Positions 17,639-27,639 of a DNA stretch of 64,000 nucleotides are shown in pieces (within the stretch, counting starts at the first letter, position 1; each line of letters begins with the position of its first letter). Source of the stretch: Haemophilus seminalis (GTDB lineage Bacteria; Pseudomonadota; Gammaproteobacteria; Enterobacterales; Pasteurellaceae). The notes under the pieces were generated by a model. That model was not told where the DNA came from and searched no databases. It was given only the letters and a program-made list of their open reading frames with translations. The position numbers and the translations under genes were made by a program. The stretch spans positions 36,164 to 100,163 of the forward strand of contig NZ_VCED01000008.1 of assembly GCF_006384255.1 (NCBI RefSeq), read 5' to 3'.

Positions 17639-20600
17639 GTGAACCTTGCTTTCAAAGGTGACAACAACACAAAAGGTGATGTACGTTTACACGATCAACG
17701 TTTATCTGTTGTTGGTGCGACAGGTAGTTTTATTACAACCAAAGCAAATGATAATAAATTAGAAATTAGCACTACACAAGGAACATTCTCTACAACGGCG
17801 GATGGCAAATCATCTCCTACCACAGCAGGTTTAGCTACAACGACTGCTGTTGCTAGTGCAATCAATAACAGCGGCTGGGAAGTACGAGCAAAAGGTACAA
17901 AAGTTGGCCTTGTAAATCCAGGTGATAAAGTTGACTTCACCAATGCAGATAACAGCATTGAAATCGAATCTTCCGCCGAAGCCAACGGCTTATCTACAAT
18001 TAAATTTAAAGCAGTCACTGCAAAAATTAACACCGAGAAAAAACATCCAGTTGAAATTACCATAAATAACGGTATAACAACCAAAAAAATAGATAAAACA
18101 AAACAAGCTACCCCTACAGGTAAATTTGTTGTACCAACAGGAGATGATACTAATAAATATGCCTTAGCTACTGCTTATGATGTGGCCGATAAAGTCAATC
18201 AAACAGGTTGGAATTTATACACCAATGGCGGAGCGCCAGCTTTAATTAACCCTGGTGATTATGTCAACTTTAAGTCAGGCAATGCTACTAATGCAAATGT
18301 TGTGACTGAAGCAAGCGAAGGGGCAACCATTAGCTATGATGTAAACGTAGATAACACCACAATAAAAATTGACCCTAATGGTAATAAGCTTACTGCAAAT
18401 ACCGGAGACGTAGATTCGGTAACAAATACCGAAGGTAATAGTAAAAAAGGACAAGTTACAATTCACAAAGACTCGCTAGAGCCGTCAAAAACTGATTCAG
18501 GTAAACTTGCTACTGTTGATACTGTAGTAAAAGCGGTTAATAACGCCAAATGGTTTGCTAAAGCCGATAACAACGGTGGTGAGATTGCAGATGATGCGAA
18601 AACTAATGACGCAGATGACGCTGATGGTCAAGCCATGGGTGCGGGCGATAAGTTAACCTTGAAAGCGGGTAAAAACTTACGCGTGAAACGTGATGGTGCA
18701 AACTTTACCTTTGCAACGGATAACGATGTTACGTTCAACAAGGTAACCTCAAATGAGTTTGTGGTAAATCCAAATGGCAAATTTACCGTAGGTACAGGCG
18801 CAACCATTAATATGGGTAACAATATTATTCATGGTGTAGCTACTGGTGTGGCAGATACGGATGCGGTAAATGTGGCTCAGTTGAAAGCAAATACCACAAC
18901 TGTTGAAGCAGGTAAAAACGTAACCGTAAATAAAACAAAAGACGATGCAACAGGTAAAACATTTACCGTGCATTCAGAAAAAGCAACGGTATCAAAAGAG
19001 GATAATAGCCCAATTAAATTGACCTCAACCTCGAATACATCAGAGCATACAACAGATTATAAAGTTGGCTTAGACATTGATGAAGGCACACTTGAGGTTA
19101 AAAACGGAAAATTAGCCGCTAAAGCACAGGCGAAAGCGATTGAGGTTGTCGAGAGCAAAGAAGGCGATGACAACATTGCAAAAGTAAATGTGAAGTCAGG
19201 CCAGAATAAAGGTGATGCCGGTGCAACTTATCAAGTTAGCGTGACTAAAAATGATGTAAAAGATGCAGCGAAAGAAGCCGTTGATGTGAGAGGTAGTGAT
19301 TTTATTACCGTCACCCCGACAGATGGGGAGCATTTAAAAACCCATACGGTTGCTGCTAAAACAGGCGAGATTGCTGTCACAGAAACAACAGGCGCGGTAA
19401 CCTCCATGGCAACTGCAACAGGTTTAACAACCAATAAAGCAGTAGCAGATGCGATTGCAAAATCAGGTTTCCAATTAAAACAAGGGGAAGAAGCTACAGC
19501 TAAAACTGTTATCAACCCGGGTGATAGCTTAACCTTTAAAGATGGGCAGGGAACCAAAGCAGTTGTTAATGCAAATGGCGATGTTCAAGTGAATGCGGAT
19601 GTGGCAAGCTTGACAGGTGGAGATAATGTCACTGTTAAGGATAATGGAAATGGCAGCTTCACAATAAGCGCGACCGATACCAACACGCAAGCAAGTGTAT
19701 CCAAAGCCGCAAACAGTCCAATCACAATTAACGCAACTGGTGCTGATAATGCTAAAAACTATGAGTTAGATGTAGCTGTTGATGGCACCACCATAAGTAA
19801 AGCAGGTGGCACATTGCATGCAGAGACAGGTGCGATTGAAGAGGTCACTACAACAACAGGTGATAACGCGAAGAAAAAAGGTCAAGTTCAAGCAAAATCT
19901 AACGATGAGAATAAGGTCGCTACAGTAAGCAATGTGGCTAATGCAATCAATAAAGCGAAATGGTTTGCTAAAGCCGATAACAACGGTGGTGAGATTGCAG
20001 ATGATGCGAAAACTAATGACGCAGATGACGCTGATGGTCAAGCCATGGGTGCGGGCGATAAGTTAACCTTGAAAGCGGGTAAAAACTTACGCGTGAAACG
20101 TGATGGTGCAAACTTTACCTTTGCAACGGATAACGATGTTACGTTCAACAAGGTAACCTCAAATGAGTTTGTGGTAAATCCAAATGGCAAATTTACCGTA
20201 GGTACAGGCGCAACCATTAATATGGGTAACAATATTATTCATGGTGTAGCTACTGGTGTGGCAGATACGGATGCGGTAAATGTGGCTCAGTTGAAATCAA
20301 CTGAACGCCATATTACACCAACCAGATACACTTATAATGACACAGATAAGTCAGTTACACTGACTTATACCGATGGCACTGGAAAAGTTGTACCAAACAC
20401 TGAAGCTAAAATTGATTTAAGCGGCTTAGCAAGCAAAATCAAAGATTATAGCTTTAAAACAAATGCAACAGGTTCAAACCTAGTGGGAACAGGAACAGAC
20501 ACCAAAGTTGAATCAGGCAAATCAGTCGACTTTGCTGCAAGCGATAACTTGACTTTAAAACAAGACGTGAAGGACGGTAACGTGACTTACACTTACGGCT

Positions 20601-22471
20601 TGAAAAACCAAGTTGTTGTGGGAGAAAAAGGTACACCAGGTAAAGATGGTATTGATGGATCTATCGGCGTAAATGGTAAAGACGGTTCTGCAGTTGCAAT
20701 CAACGGTGAAGACGGTTCTATCGGCTTAAATGGTAAAGATGGTAAAAACGGTTTAACCATTAAGGGTCAAGATGGCAAAGTGGGCGTGGATGGCAAAGAT
20801 GGTGAAACACGTCTAGTTTACGTTGAGAAAGCTGACCCAACTAAACCAGGAAGTTCTGATAAAACTCATGAATTGGCAACGCTTGATGATGGTATGAAAT
20901 ATGGGGGTGATATTGGAGAGGTTGCCAATGTCAAACTTAATAAACAAGTGGATATAAAAGGTGGCGTTACGGATAAAACCAAGTTGTCTGACAACAATAT
21001 TGGTGTAATTTCAACACCTAATGCAACGACAGGTGGTACAGAATTAACCGTAAAACTGGCAAAAGAACTGAAAGGTTTAACTTCAGCTGAGTTTAAAGGT
21101 GGAGACGACAACGCTGTAACAAATATCACAAATAGTGGTATTACCATTAAGCCGGCTAATTCAAACGATGACAGCAAAACTGTTTCTTTAACAAATACTG
21201 GCTTAAACAACGGTGGTAACAAAATCACCCATGTTGCAGAAGGTAAAGATGACACTGACGCTGTAAATGTAAAACAGTTGAAAGACTTCAAATCTGAGGT
21301 TGCTGAGGGCGGATTAACTTTCGCAGGTAATAGTGGTACAGATCATAAAGCGAAGTTAAACTCAACTGTTAATATTAAAGGCGCTGAAGGTAATACTGAT
21401 GCTAACCAATTTGACAATGGTAAAAATGTAATGACCGCAGTAAATGGCAATACTGTTACTGTTTCCATTAAGAAAACACCAGAAGTTGAGGGCATCAACA
21501 TCACTGATACAACCGGTAATGTAAAAGTTAAATTAACTCAAACAAATGAAGGTTTGAAAGTATCTGATAATAACGATCAGGCAACACGTATTACCAATGT
21601 AAAAGCTGGTAAAAAAGATACTGATGCAGTAAACGTCAAACAATTAAACGCTGCGAAAACTGAAGTTACCGCAGGGGATAATATTGATGTGAGATCAAGT
21701 ACAGGTGCTAATGGTCAAACTATCTATAAAGTGAGTGCTAATGATACTTCTGCAGCAGTTGAAGCTGGTTCTGATCACGTTAAAGTGACAAAAGCTGCTA
21801 ATACGCATAAAGATGGTTCAACAACTGTGACTGACTATACCGTTGATCTTTCAGATAAAACGAAAGGTGATATTGGTAAAGGCGTTAAGGCATACGATAA
21901 AGTAACAAACGAAGGTTTAACCTTTAATGCAGATCACGGCACTACTGGTGTGAAAAAACTAGGTAGCAAGGTGGCTGTCAAGGGTGATGGCAAAAACATT
22001 ACCACGACTGCAAATGAAAACGGTGTGACAGTATCGATGGAAGATAATATTAAAGTAAACTCTGTCACAGCAAAAGAAGTGAAAGTAGGTGACGTTAATA
22101 TCAACGAAAACGGTATCAACGCTGGCGGTAAACGTATTACCAATGTTGCTCCAGGTAAAGATGGCACCGATGCTGTGAATGTAAACCAATTGAAATATGT
22201 TGCAGGTAATATCAGCAATCAAATCAATAATGTTGATAAAGGCTTACGTGCAGGTATTGCGGGTGCTTTAGCATCAGGTGGGTTATATCATGTTACGACA
22301 GCAGGTAAATCTATGGTGTCTGTCGGTGCAGGTACATATCGTGGACAAAATGCGTTGGCGGTGGGTTACTCTCGCTTATCAGATAATGGTAAAGTTGGGG
22401 TTAAATTCACAGTAAACAGCAATTCACAAGGCCACTCTGGTGCAAGTGCAAGTGTTGGCTACCAATGGTAA
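17639..22471 (+). CDS. Adhesin C-terminal fragment: stalk, repeats and YadA anchor
   Basis: 1610 codons from a GTG that is internal to the original gene, not a real start; the frame is meaningful from about 17351. It has many neck/stalk modules ending in DAVNVxQLK, two identical copies of a 113-residue block (KWFAKADNNGG to AVNVAQLK), a collagen-like glycine-rich stretch with repeated GKDG units (about codons 1000-1060) and a C-terminal YadA anchor. The anchor has the coiled-coil lead (ISNQINNVDKGLRAGIAGAL) and four beta strands ending in the aromatic YQW. No signal peptide precedes it, so alone it should not be exported. Confidence 0.8.
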   Translation: MNLAFKGDNNTKGDVRLHDQRLSVVGATGSFITTKANDNKLEISTTQGTFSTTADGKSSPTTAGLATTTAVASAINNSGWEVRAKGTKVGLVNPGDKVDFTNADNSIEIESSAEANGLSTIKFKAVTAKINTEKKHPVEITINNGITTKKIDKTKQATPTGKFVVPTGDDTNKYALATAYDVADKVNQTGWNLYTNGGAPALINPGDYVNFKSGNATNANVVTEASEGATISYDVNVDNTTIKIDPNGNKLTANTGDVDSVTNTEGNSKKGQVTIHKDSLEPSKTDSGKLATVDTVVKAVNNAKWFAKADNNGGEIADDAKTNDADDADGQAMGAGDKLTLKAGKNLRVKRDGANFTFATDNDVTFNKVTSNEFVVNPNGKFTVGTGATINMGNNIIHGVATGVADTDAVNVAQLKANTTTVEAGKNVTVNKTKDDATGKTFTVHSEKATVSKEDNSPIKLTSTSNTSEHTTDYKVGLDIDEGTLEVKNGKLAAKAQAKAIEVVESKEGDDNIAKVNVKSGQNKGDAGATYQVSVTKNDVKDAAKEAVDVRGSDFITVTPTDGEHLKTHTVAAKTGEIAVTETTGAVTSMATATGLTTNKAVADAIAKSGFQLKQGEEATAKTVINPGDSLTFKDGQGTKAVVNANGDVQVNADVASLTGGDNVTVKDNGNGSFTISATDTNTQASVSKAANSPITINATGADNAKNYELDVAVDGTTISKAGGTLHAETGAIEEVTTTTGDNAKKKGQVQAKSNDENKVATVSNVANAINKAKWFAKADNNGGEIADDAKTNDADDADGQAMGAGDKLTLKAGKNLRVKRDGANFTFATDNDVTFNKVTSNEFVVNPNGKFTVGTGATINMGNNIIHGVATGVADTDAVNVAQLKSTERHITPTRYTYNDTDKSVTLTYTDGTGKVVPNTEAKIDLSGLASKIKDYSFKTNATGSNLVGTGTDTKVESGKSVDFAASDNLTLKQDVKDGNVTYTYGLKNQVVVGEKGTPGKDGIDGSIGVNGKDGSAVAINGEDGSIGLNGKDGKNGLTIKGQDGKVGVDGKDGETRLVYVEKADPTKPGSSDKTHELATLDDGMKYGGDIGEVANVKLNKQVDIKGGVTDKTKLSDNNIGVISTPNATTGGTELTVKLAKELKGLTSAEFKGGDDNAVTNITNSGITIKPANSNDDSKTVSLTNTGLNNGGNKITHVAEGKDDTDAVNVKQLKDFKSEVAEGGLTFAGNSGTDHKAKLNSTVNIKGAEGNTDANQFDNGKNVMTAVNGNTVTVSIKKTPEVEGINITDTTGNVKVKLTQTNEGLKVSDNNDQATRITNVKAGKKDTDAVNVKQLNAAKTEVTAGDNIDVRSSTGANGQTIYKVSANDTSAAVEAGSDHVKVTKAANTHKDGSTTVTDYTVDLSDKTKGDIGKGVKAYDKVTNEGLTFNADHGTTGVKKLGSKVAVKGDGKNITTTANENGVTVSMEDNIKVNSVTAKEVKVGDVNINENGINAGGKRITNVAPGKDGTDAVNVNQLKYVAGNISNQINNVDKGLRAGIAGALASGGLYHVTTAGKSMVSVGAGTYRGQNALAVGYSRLSDNGKVGVKFTVNSNSQGHSGASASVGYQW
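18548..18886 (+). repeat. Perfect 339-bp direct repeat, copy 1
   Basis: Identical to 19958-20296 at every base compared. It encodes a 113-residue stalk block ending at a neck motif. The copies are 1410 bp apart (470 codons), so recombination would delete in frame. Confidence 0.95.
19958..20296 (+). repeat. Perfect 339-bp direct repeat, copy 2
   Basis: Second copy of the block at 18548-18886. Flanking sequence differs on both sides, which marks the ends of the identity. Confidence 0.95.
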
Positions 22472-22490
22472 TTAACTTGTAAGTAAAATA

Positions 22491-22516
22491 AAAACCCGGC
22501 GAAAGTCGGGTTTTTT
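22491..22516 (+). terminator. Intrinsic terminator after the adhesin
   Basis: AAAACCCGGC, loop GAAA, GTCGGGTTTT with one G-T pair, followed by more T. It starts 20 bases after the stop codon. Confidence 0.9.
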
Positions 22517-22600
22517 GTTAATTGAGATTATTGCCTTCTATGGAAGGAGATAGACGGATTTCTATGTTACAATTCAGACCTTAAATTAAAGGGGGGAGTT

Positions 22601-24175
22601 ATGTGGGATATGTCGTTATTATGGGTGATGGGCGTTGTTTCTATTGTCTTGATTTTACTGCTGATTCTATTTCAGCAGAAATATGCTTTACTTCATAAAA
22701 CACTTCATAAAACCACAGAAGACTATAATCAACTGGCATCAAAATTTGATGGGATAAATAGCCTTAAAAATCAATTAGAACAGCAAATTATTAAAGCTCA
22801 AACAGAAAGCCAAGGGTTACAAATTCGCTTGAATGAACGAGATGAAAAAATTTACTATCTTACCCAAGAATTAGATGAGGAGCAGGCTCGCCATTCCGCC
22901 ATCGCGGAGCAAATTACCGCATTAAAAGAGCGCTTCGGGATCGCTTCTGCGCAAGCTGAAAGTTTGAATGCCCAATTGCAACATACCCAAAACCAGTTAT
23001 CTCGAAAAGAACAGGAACAACAACATTTAACCGAAAAATTGACCGCACTTTCTCAAGAGTTAACAGGATTAAAAACAACTTTAGCAGAGAAAGAAAAACA
23101 TTTTTCAGAGCAACAACAGAACTTTGAACAATCGAAACAGCAATTGGGTGTGGAATTTCAAAATCTAGCCAATCGTATTTTGGATGAAAAAAGTCGATCA
23201 TTTAGTCAATCAAATCAAACTGCCTTGGAAACGTTGCTCAAGCCTTTCCGTGAGCAAATTGAAGGTTTTCAAAAACGTGTCAATGAAATTCACTCCGAAT
23301 CCGTGAAAGGTAATGCTGGATTGGAAGCGGAAATCAAAAAAGTGATGGAAATTGGCCTGAATATGTCGCAAGAGGCGAGTAATCTAACTTCTGCGCTGAA
23401 AGGCGAAAAGAAAACTTTAGGTAACTGGGGCGAAGTGCAATTAGAACGAGCGTTGCAACTGGCTGGACTTGAAGAAAATGTGCATTACCGCGCGCAAGCA
23501 CATTTTAAAGATGAACAAGGCGGACGCAATTACCCTGATTTTGTGTTGAATTTACCCGATGAAAAACACTTAATTATCGACAGCAAAATGTCATTGGTAG
23601 CTTACGAAAGTGCGGTGAATTCTGACGATGATTTTGAACGTGAGCGTTTACTAAAAGAACATATATCCGCATTGAAAAGTCATATTAATGATCTGCATAA
23701 AAAAGATTACAGTAATCTTATTGGCATGCGTAGCCCGAATTTTGTTCTCATGTTTATTGCAGTGGAACCCGCATATATTGAGGCTTTAAAATCTGATCCT
23801 GCTTTATTTAATTACGGTTATGAACGTAATGTCATTATGGTTTCTCACACCACCTTAATGCCGATTTTACGAACCGTAGCAAACCTATGGCGTATCGAAC
23901 GCGGTAATGCAGAGGCAAAAGAAATCGCTGAAAAAGCAGGTGAAATTTATAACCAAATTTGCTTGGTCGCAGAACGTTTAAGTAAGCTTGGTAATACGCT
24001 TTCTACCGTCAGCAACCAATACAACAGCACAGTAACCGCACTTGTTGGCCAACAAGGTTTAGTTGGTAAAGTTGAACGATTTAAAACCCTTTCCGCAAAA
24101 GCGAATAAAACGATGCCGGAAGTGGAGTTATTGAATAATCAGATCGATTTGGCTAGGTTGGATACGTTGAACTAA
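22601..24175 (+). CDS. rmuC: DNA recombination protein RmuC
   Basis: 524 residues. An N-terminal membrane helix spans about 4-24, a long coiled coil rich in Glu/Gln/Lys about 30-190, and the RmuC domain (nuclease-like fold) about 210-490 with LGNWGEVQLERALQLAGL and the acidic YPDFVLNLPD...IDSKM stretch expected of the active site. RmuC limits inversions at short inverted repeats in E. coli. ATG 22601 follows a strong GGGGGGAG ribosome site. It has no functional link with the adhesin upstream, from which a terminator separates it. Confidence 0.93.
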   Translation: MWDMSLLWVMGVVSIVLILLLILFQQKYALLHKTLHKTTEDYNQLASKFDGINSLKNQLEQQIIKAQTESQGLQIRLNERDEKIYYLTQELDEEQARHSAIAEQITALKERFGIASAQAESLNAQLQHTQNQLSRKEQEQQHLTEKLTALSQELTGLKTTLAEKEKHFSEQQQNFEQSKQQLGVEFQNLANRILDEKSRSFSQSNQTALETLLKPFREQIEGFQKRVNEIHSESVKGNAGLEAEIKKVMEIGLNMSQEASNLTSALKGEKKTLGNWGEVQLERALQLAGLEENVHYRAQAHFKDEQGGRNYPDFVLNLPDEKHLIIDSKMSLVAYESAVNSDDDFERERLLKEHISALKSHINDLHKKDYSNLIGMRSPNFVLMFIAVEPAYIEALKSDPALFNYGYERNVIMVSHTTLMPILRTVANLWRIERGNAEAKEIAEKAGEIYNQICLVAERLSKLGNTLSTVSNQYNSTVTALVGQQGLVGKVERFKTLSAKANKTMPEVELLNNQIDLARLDTLN

Positions 24176-24193
24176 GATAATTTCAAATAATTT

Positions 24194-24234
24194 ATTCTCC
24201 GATTAAATGTGAATTTGGTCGGAGAATTTTTTAT
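24194..24234 (+). terminator. Intrinsic terminator after rmuC
   Basis: ATTCTCCGA (24194-24202) pairs with TCGGAGAAT (24219-24227), then TTTTTTATTTT. Confidence 0.85.
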
Positions 24235-24254
24235 TTTATCTAATCAAAAAATTT

Positions 24255-24270
24255 TGTGATTAATATCTCA
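24255..24270 (+). promoter_or_regulatory. CRP-like site of the nucleoside operon
   Basis: TGTGA-TTAATA-TCTCA matches the CRP consensus at 9 of 10 positions and has symmetric A/T flanks. It lies 128 bases before the nucleoside hydrolase start and upstream of the LacI-type operator, as expected for a catabolic operon. Confidence 0.65.
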
Positions 24271-24321
24271 AATTTGAAATTTCTCAGTTGTTTTTCTGTT
24301 TTTGTTCTTTATATTTATCTT

Positions 24322-24337
24322 ATCGAAACGTTTCGAT
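24322..24337 (+). promoter_or_regulatory. LacI-family operator, probably for RbsR
   Basis: ATCGAAACGTTTCGAT is a perfect 16-bp palindrome with the central CGAAACGTTTCG of RbsR-type operators. The only LacI-family gene in the window is rbsR at 27640, at the end of the same gene cluster. Confidence 0.8.
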
Positions 24338-24382
24338 GTGGCGGTCAGCAGTTTATGACTATGAAAAATATAGGAGTAAAGA

Positions 24383-25315
24383 ATGCGTAAAAAAATTATT
24401 TTAGATTGTGATCCTGGACATGATGATGCGATAGCGATGTTACTCGCTTATGGCAATCCAGAGATTGAACTACTTGCAGTCACTACTGTAGTAGGTAATC
24501 AAACATTGGAGAAAGTATCACGAAATGCTTTGGCAATTGCTGAAATTGCTCAAATGAAAAATGTTCCTTTCGCTAAGGGTGCAGACAGACCTATTGTTAG
24601 GGAAATTGAGGTCGCACCTAGTATTCATGGTGAATCAGGGTTAGATGGTCCAAAATTACCTGAATCTAATCGAACTTTCAATGAAAAGCATGCTGTGGAA
24701 TTAATCATTGATCTTATTATGTCTCACCCTGAGAAAACAATTACTCTTGTCCCAACAGGAGGGCTGACGAATATTGCTTTAGCGGCAAGATTAGAACCGA
24801 AAATTATTGAGAGAGTAAAAGAAGTTGTATTAATGGGAGGCGGGTATCATACTGGAAATTGGAGTGCCGTAGCTGAGTTTAATATAAAAATTGATCCCGA
24901 AGCAGCACATATTGTATTTAATGCTGGATGGAAAGTGACTATGGTTGGATTAGATTTAACACATCAAGCATTAGCCACCCCTGATGTTGTTGAGCGTATC
25001 GCAAAAATTGATACTAAGCCTGCCGAATTTGTTGTCGAATTACTTGAATTTTTTGGAAAAATGTATAAACAAGCTCAAGGCTTTAATTATCCTCCAGTTC
25101 ATGATCCTTGTGCTGTGGCTTATGTTATTGATCCAACATTAATAGAAACAGTAAGTGTACCAGTTAATATTGAATTAACGGGAACGCACACATTAGGCAT
25201 GACAGTTGCAGATTTCCGTTATCCACCTAAACCTTGCAATACGCAAGTTGCTACAAAGTTAGATAAAGAACGATTTTGGAATTTAATTATTGATGCAATC
25301 AAACGATTAAATTAG
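24383..25315 (+). CDS. Ribonucleoside hydrolase (RihA/RihB-like)
   Basis: 310 residues of the inosine-uridine nucleoside N-ribohydrolase family. The calcium-binding start LDCDPGHDDA is at 7-16, HGESGLDGP near 85 and the VLMGGGYHTGNW...AEFN stretch in the middle; all are family signatures. It splits ribonucleosides to a free base and ribose. RihA- and RihB-type sequences are both similar and I cannot choose. ATG 24383 has an AGGAG site. First gene of a cluster with a nucleoside transporter, ribokinase and the ribose repressor, which would take the released ribose into the pentose phosphate pathway. Confidence 0.9.
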   Translation: MRKKIILDCDPGHDDAIAMLLAYGNPEIELLAVTTVVGNQTLEKVSRNALAIAEIAQMKNVPFAKGADRPIVREIEVAPSIHGESGLDGPKLPESNRTFNEKHAVELIIDLIMSHPEKTITLVPTGGLTNIALAARLEPKIIERVKEVVLMGGGYHTGNWSAVAEFNIKIDPEAAHIVFNAGWKVTMVGLDLTHQALATPDVVERIAKIDTKPAEFVVELLEFFGKMYKQAQGFNYPPVHDPCAVAYVIDPTLIETVSVPVNIELTGTHTLGMTVADFRYPPKPCNTQVATKLDKERFWNLIIDAIKRLN

Positions 25316-25358
25316 CAATAAAGTTTATCTTTCCTTTTACTTTCAATGAGGTCAAATT

Positions 25359-26606
25359 ATGGACGCATTTATTAGTATTTTAGGGATTTTTGTATTATTA
25401 GGCATAGCCTATCTCCTTTCCAATAATAGAAAAGCTATTCGTGTAAGAACGGTATTTGGTGCATTAGCAATTCAAATCGCTATTGGTGCCTTTATTTTGT
25501 ATGTACCTATTGGCAGAGATTCCCTCTTGGGTATGTCTAATGCAGTAAGTAAAGTTATTGCTTACGCAAATGAGGGTATTTCATTTGTTTTTGGTGGATT
25601 GGCATCAGGTGAAAGTGTTGGTTTCATTTTTGCTATTAAGGTGCTTCCTGTCATAGTTTTTTTCTCTGCATTGATTTCCTTGCTTTATTATATAGGTGTA
25701 ATGCAATGGGTCATCAAATTAATTGGAGGTGGATTGCAAAAAGTCTTGGGAACATCAAAAGCAGAGTCTATGTCTGCTGCAGCTAATATTTTTGTTGGAC
25801 AAACAGAAGCGCCATTGGTTGTAAAACCCTATATTAGCAAAATGACGGAATCAGAGCTTTTTGCTATTATGTGTGGAGGACTAGCATCCATTTCAGGTTC
25901 TGTTTTAGCTGGATACGCTGGATTAGGTGTACCTTTAACCTACCTAATCGCAGCCTCTTTTATGGCTGCACCAGCGGGTTTATTATTCGCAAAAATATTA
26001 TATCCACAAACTGAAAAATTTAACGACGAAATCGAAAATGTTGAATTAGATAAACCATCTAATGCGCTTGAAGCCATTGCTTCTGGTGCTGGTGCGGGAA
26101 TGACTATGGCATTAAGTATTGGAGCTATGTTAGTTGCATTTATCGCTCTAATTGCTCTTATTAACGGTATTTTAGGCGGCATTGGAGAATGGTTTAATCA
26201 ACCAGAACTCTCTTTAGGTATAATTTTAGGTTGGATTTTTAAACCATTGGCATGGGTTATGGGAGTACCTTGGAGTGATGCTGAAGTAGCTGGTCATATG
26301 ATAGGTATCAAATTAACCGTAAACGAATTTGTTGGTTATTCTGAATTTTCAACTTACCTAGGTATCAATCCACCAGTAGAACTTTCTGATAAAACAAAGG
26401 CTATCATTACTTTTGCTCTTTGTGGCTTTGCTAATTTTGGTTCTATAGCTGTATTAATTGGTGGGGTTGGTGGTATGGCTCCAAATCGTCGTGGAGATAT
26501 TGCTCGATTAGGAATTAAGGCTGTTATTGCTGGCTCTTTAGCTAATTTATTAAGCGCAACTATTGCAGGTTTTTTTATTGGCTTAAGTGGTGTCGCTTTA
26601 GCTTAA
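25359..26606 (+). CDS. NupC-family concentrative nucleoside transporter
   Basis: 415 residues, strongly hydrophobic, with the CNT family motifs [32 protein letters not shown] and the NEFVGY...[13 protein letters not shown] region that bind nucleoside and sodium or proton. It brings nucleosides across the inner membrane for the hydrolase encoded 43 bases upstream. GAGG ribosome site before ATG 25359. In H. influenzae Rd the place before rbsK is, to my knowledge, taken by the ribose ABC transporter genes, so this gene probably belongs to a replacement cassette. Confidence 0.92.
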   Translation: MDAFISILGIFVLLGIAYLLSNNRKAIRVRTVFGALAIQIAIGAFILYVPIGRDSLLGMSNAVSKVIAYANEGISFVFGGLASGESVGFIFAIKVLPVIVFFSALISLLYYIGVMQWVIKLIGGGLQKVLGTSKAESMSAAANIFVGQTEAPLVVKPYISKMTESELFAIMCGGLASISGSVLAGYAGLGVPLTYLIAASFMAAPAGLLFAKILYPQTEKFNDEIENVELDKPSNALEAIASGAGAGMTMALSIGAMLVAFIALIALINGILGGIGEWFNQPELSLGIILGWIFKPLAWVMGVPWSDAEVAGHMIGIKLTVNEFVGYSEFSTYLGINPPVELSDKTKAIITFALCGFANFGSIAVLIGGVGGMAPNRRGDIARLGIKAVIAGSLANLLSATIAGFFIGLSGVALA

Positions 26607-26611
26607 GTTTC

Positions 26612-26642
26612 AAAAGTGCGGTAAAAATAGCCGCACTTTAGG
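26612..26642 (+). terminator. Uptake-signal hairpin between nupC and rbsK
   Basis: AAAGTGCGG (26613-26621) pairs with CCGCACTTT (26631-26639). Only a short T stretch follows, so it may be a partial terminator inside the cluster. Confidence 0.65.
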
Positions 26643-26688
26643 TTTATAATTGCTTGATATATGCCTACTTTTATAGTGGAGAATAATT

Positions 26689-27612
26689 ATGAAAGGGAAG
26701 ACTCTCACAATTCTCGGTAGTATCAATGCTGATCATGTTATTTCAGTGCCTTACTTTGCTAAACCCGGTGAAACACTAACAGGTCAAAATTATCAAATTT
26801 CCTATGGTGGCAAGGGGGCGAATCAAGCGGTGGCAGCTGCTCGCTTAGGGGCAAAGGTAGCGTTCATTAGTTGCATTGGATCAGATAGCATTGGCGAAAC
26901 AATGAAAAATGTGTTTGTCAAGGAAGGGATTGATACAACCTATATTAATACCGTTCCACAGGAAATGACGGGAATGGCATTTATTCAAGTTGCCAAGTCT
27001 AGTGAGAACTGTATTGTACTGGCTAGCGGTGCAAATGCACATTTGGGGGAGATGGTTGTTCGTCAAAGTGAGGCGCAAATTGCACAATCGGATTGCTTAT
27101 TAATGCAATTAGAAACCCCACTTTATGGTGTGGAGCTGGCTGCTCAAATCGCTAAGAAAAATGGTGTTCAGGTTGTGCTAAATCCTGCTCCAGCGCAGAT
27201 TTTATCGGACGAATTATTGAGTTTGATTGATATTATTACACCAAATGAAACAGAAGCTGAAATCCTGACTGGGGTAGCAGTAACCGACGAGCAAAGTGCG
27301 GTGAAAGCTGCGAGTGTTTTTCACGATAAAGGCATTGAAACTGTGATGATTACCCTTGGCGCGAAAGGCGTGTTTGTCAGTCGAAAAGGTAAAAGCCGCA
27401 TCATTAAGGGCTTTTGTGTGCAAGCAATAGATACTACCGCAGCTGGTGATACATTTAATGGCGGTTTTGTTACGGCTTTATTGGAAGAAAAATCCTTTGA
27501 TGAAGCCATTCGTTTTGGGCAAGCTGCCGCTGCGATTAGTGTGACAAAAAAAGGGGCCCAATCCTCTATTCCAACGCGTCAGGAAACTTTAGATTTTCTT
27601 GAACACGCTTAA
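26689..27612 (+). CDS. rbsK: Ribokinase
   Basis: 307 residues, PfkB family. Phosphorylates ribose to ribose 5-phosphate. The signature SYGGKGANQAVAAARLGA is at about 37-54, and the ATP/anion-hole DTTAAGDTFNGGF with the catalytic aspartate is near 250. NPAPA and TPNETEAE are also typical. ATG 26689 follows GTGGAGAA. It sits between the nucleoside uptake/hydrolysis genes and rbsR. An uptake signal is embedded in the coding sequence at 27294-27302. Confidence 0.95.
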   Translation: MKGKTLTILGSINADHVISVPYFAKPGETLTGQNYQISYGGKGANQAVAAARLGAKVAFISCIGSDSIGETMKNVFVKEGIDTTYINTVPQEMTGMAFIQVAKSSENCIVLASGANAHLGEMVVRQSEAQIAQSDCLLMQLETPLYGVELAAQIAKKNGVQVVLNPAPAQILSDELLSLIDIITPNETEAEILTGVAVTDEQSAVKAASVFHDKGIETVMITLGAKGVFVSRKGKSRIIKGFCVQAIDTTAAGDTFNGGFVTALLEEKSFDEAIRFGQAAAAISVTKKGAQSSIPTRQETLDFLEHA

Positions 27613-27639
27613 AGTGCAGTGAATTTTTGAGGTGTTTTT

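Larger units (their letters stand above)
15204..22471 (+). pseudogene. Giant trimeric autotransporter adhesin (Hia/Hsf-like), interrupted by a one-base frameshift
   Basis: Taken together the two frames would give about 2420 residues, close to Hsf (about 2400) and far longer than Hia (about 1100). Type Vc autotransporters form trimers whose C termini build a 12-stranded outer-membrane pore, exposing stalk and head for host-cell or matrix adhesion. The start (15204) and the C-terminal anchor are both intact, but the frame changes between 17341 and 17353, splitting the gene into 15204-17405 and a C-terminal part. Both parts keep full coding quality, so the lesion is recent or is a sequencing error. 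The YadA-type head differs from the Hsf N terminus I know, so the ortholog assignment is tentative. Confidence 0.85.

Noticed and set aside
17639..17641. GTG at 17639 as the start of an independent 1610-residue adhesin
   Set aside because: The open frame extends upstream to the frameshift with normal head-repeat coding, there is no signal peptide, and no ribosome site precedes it.
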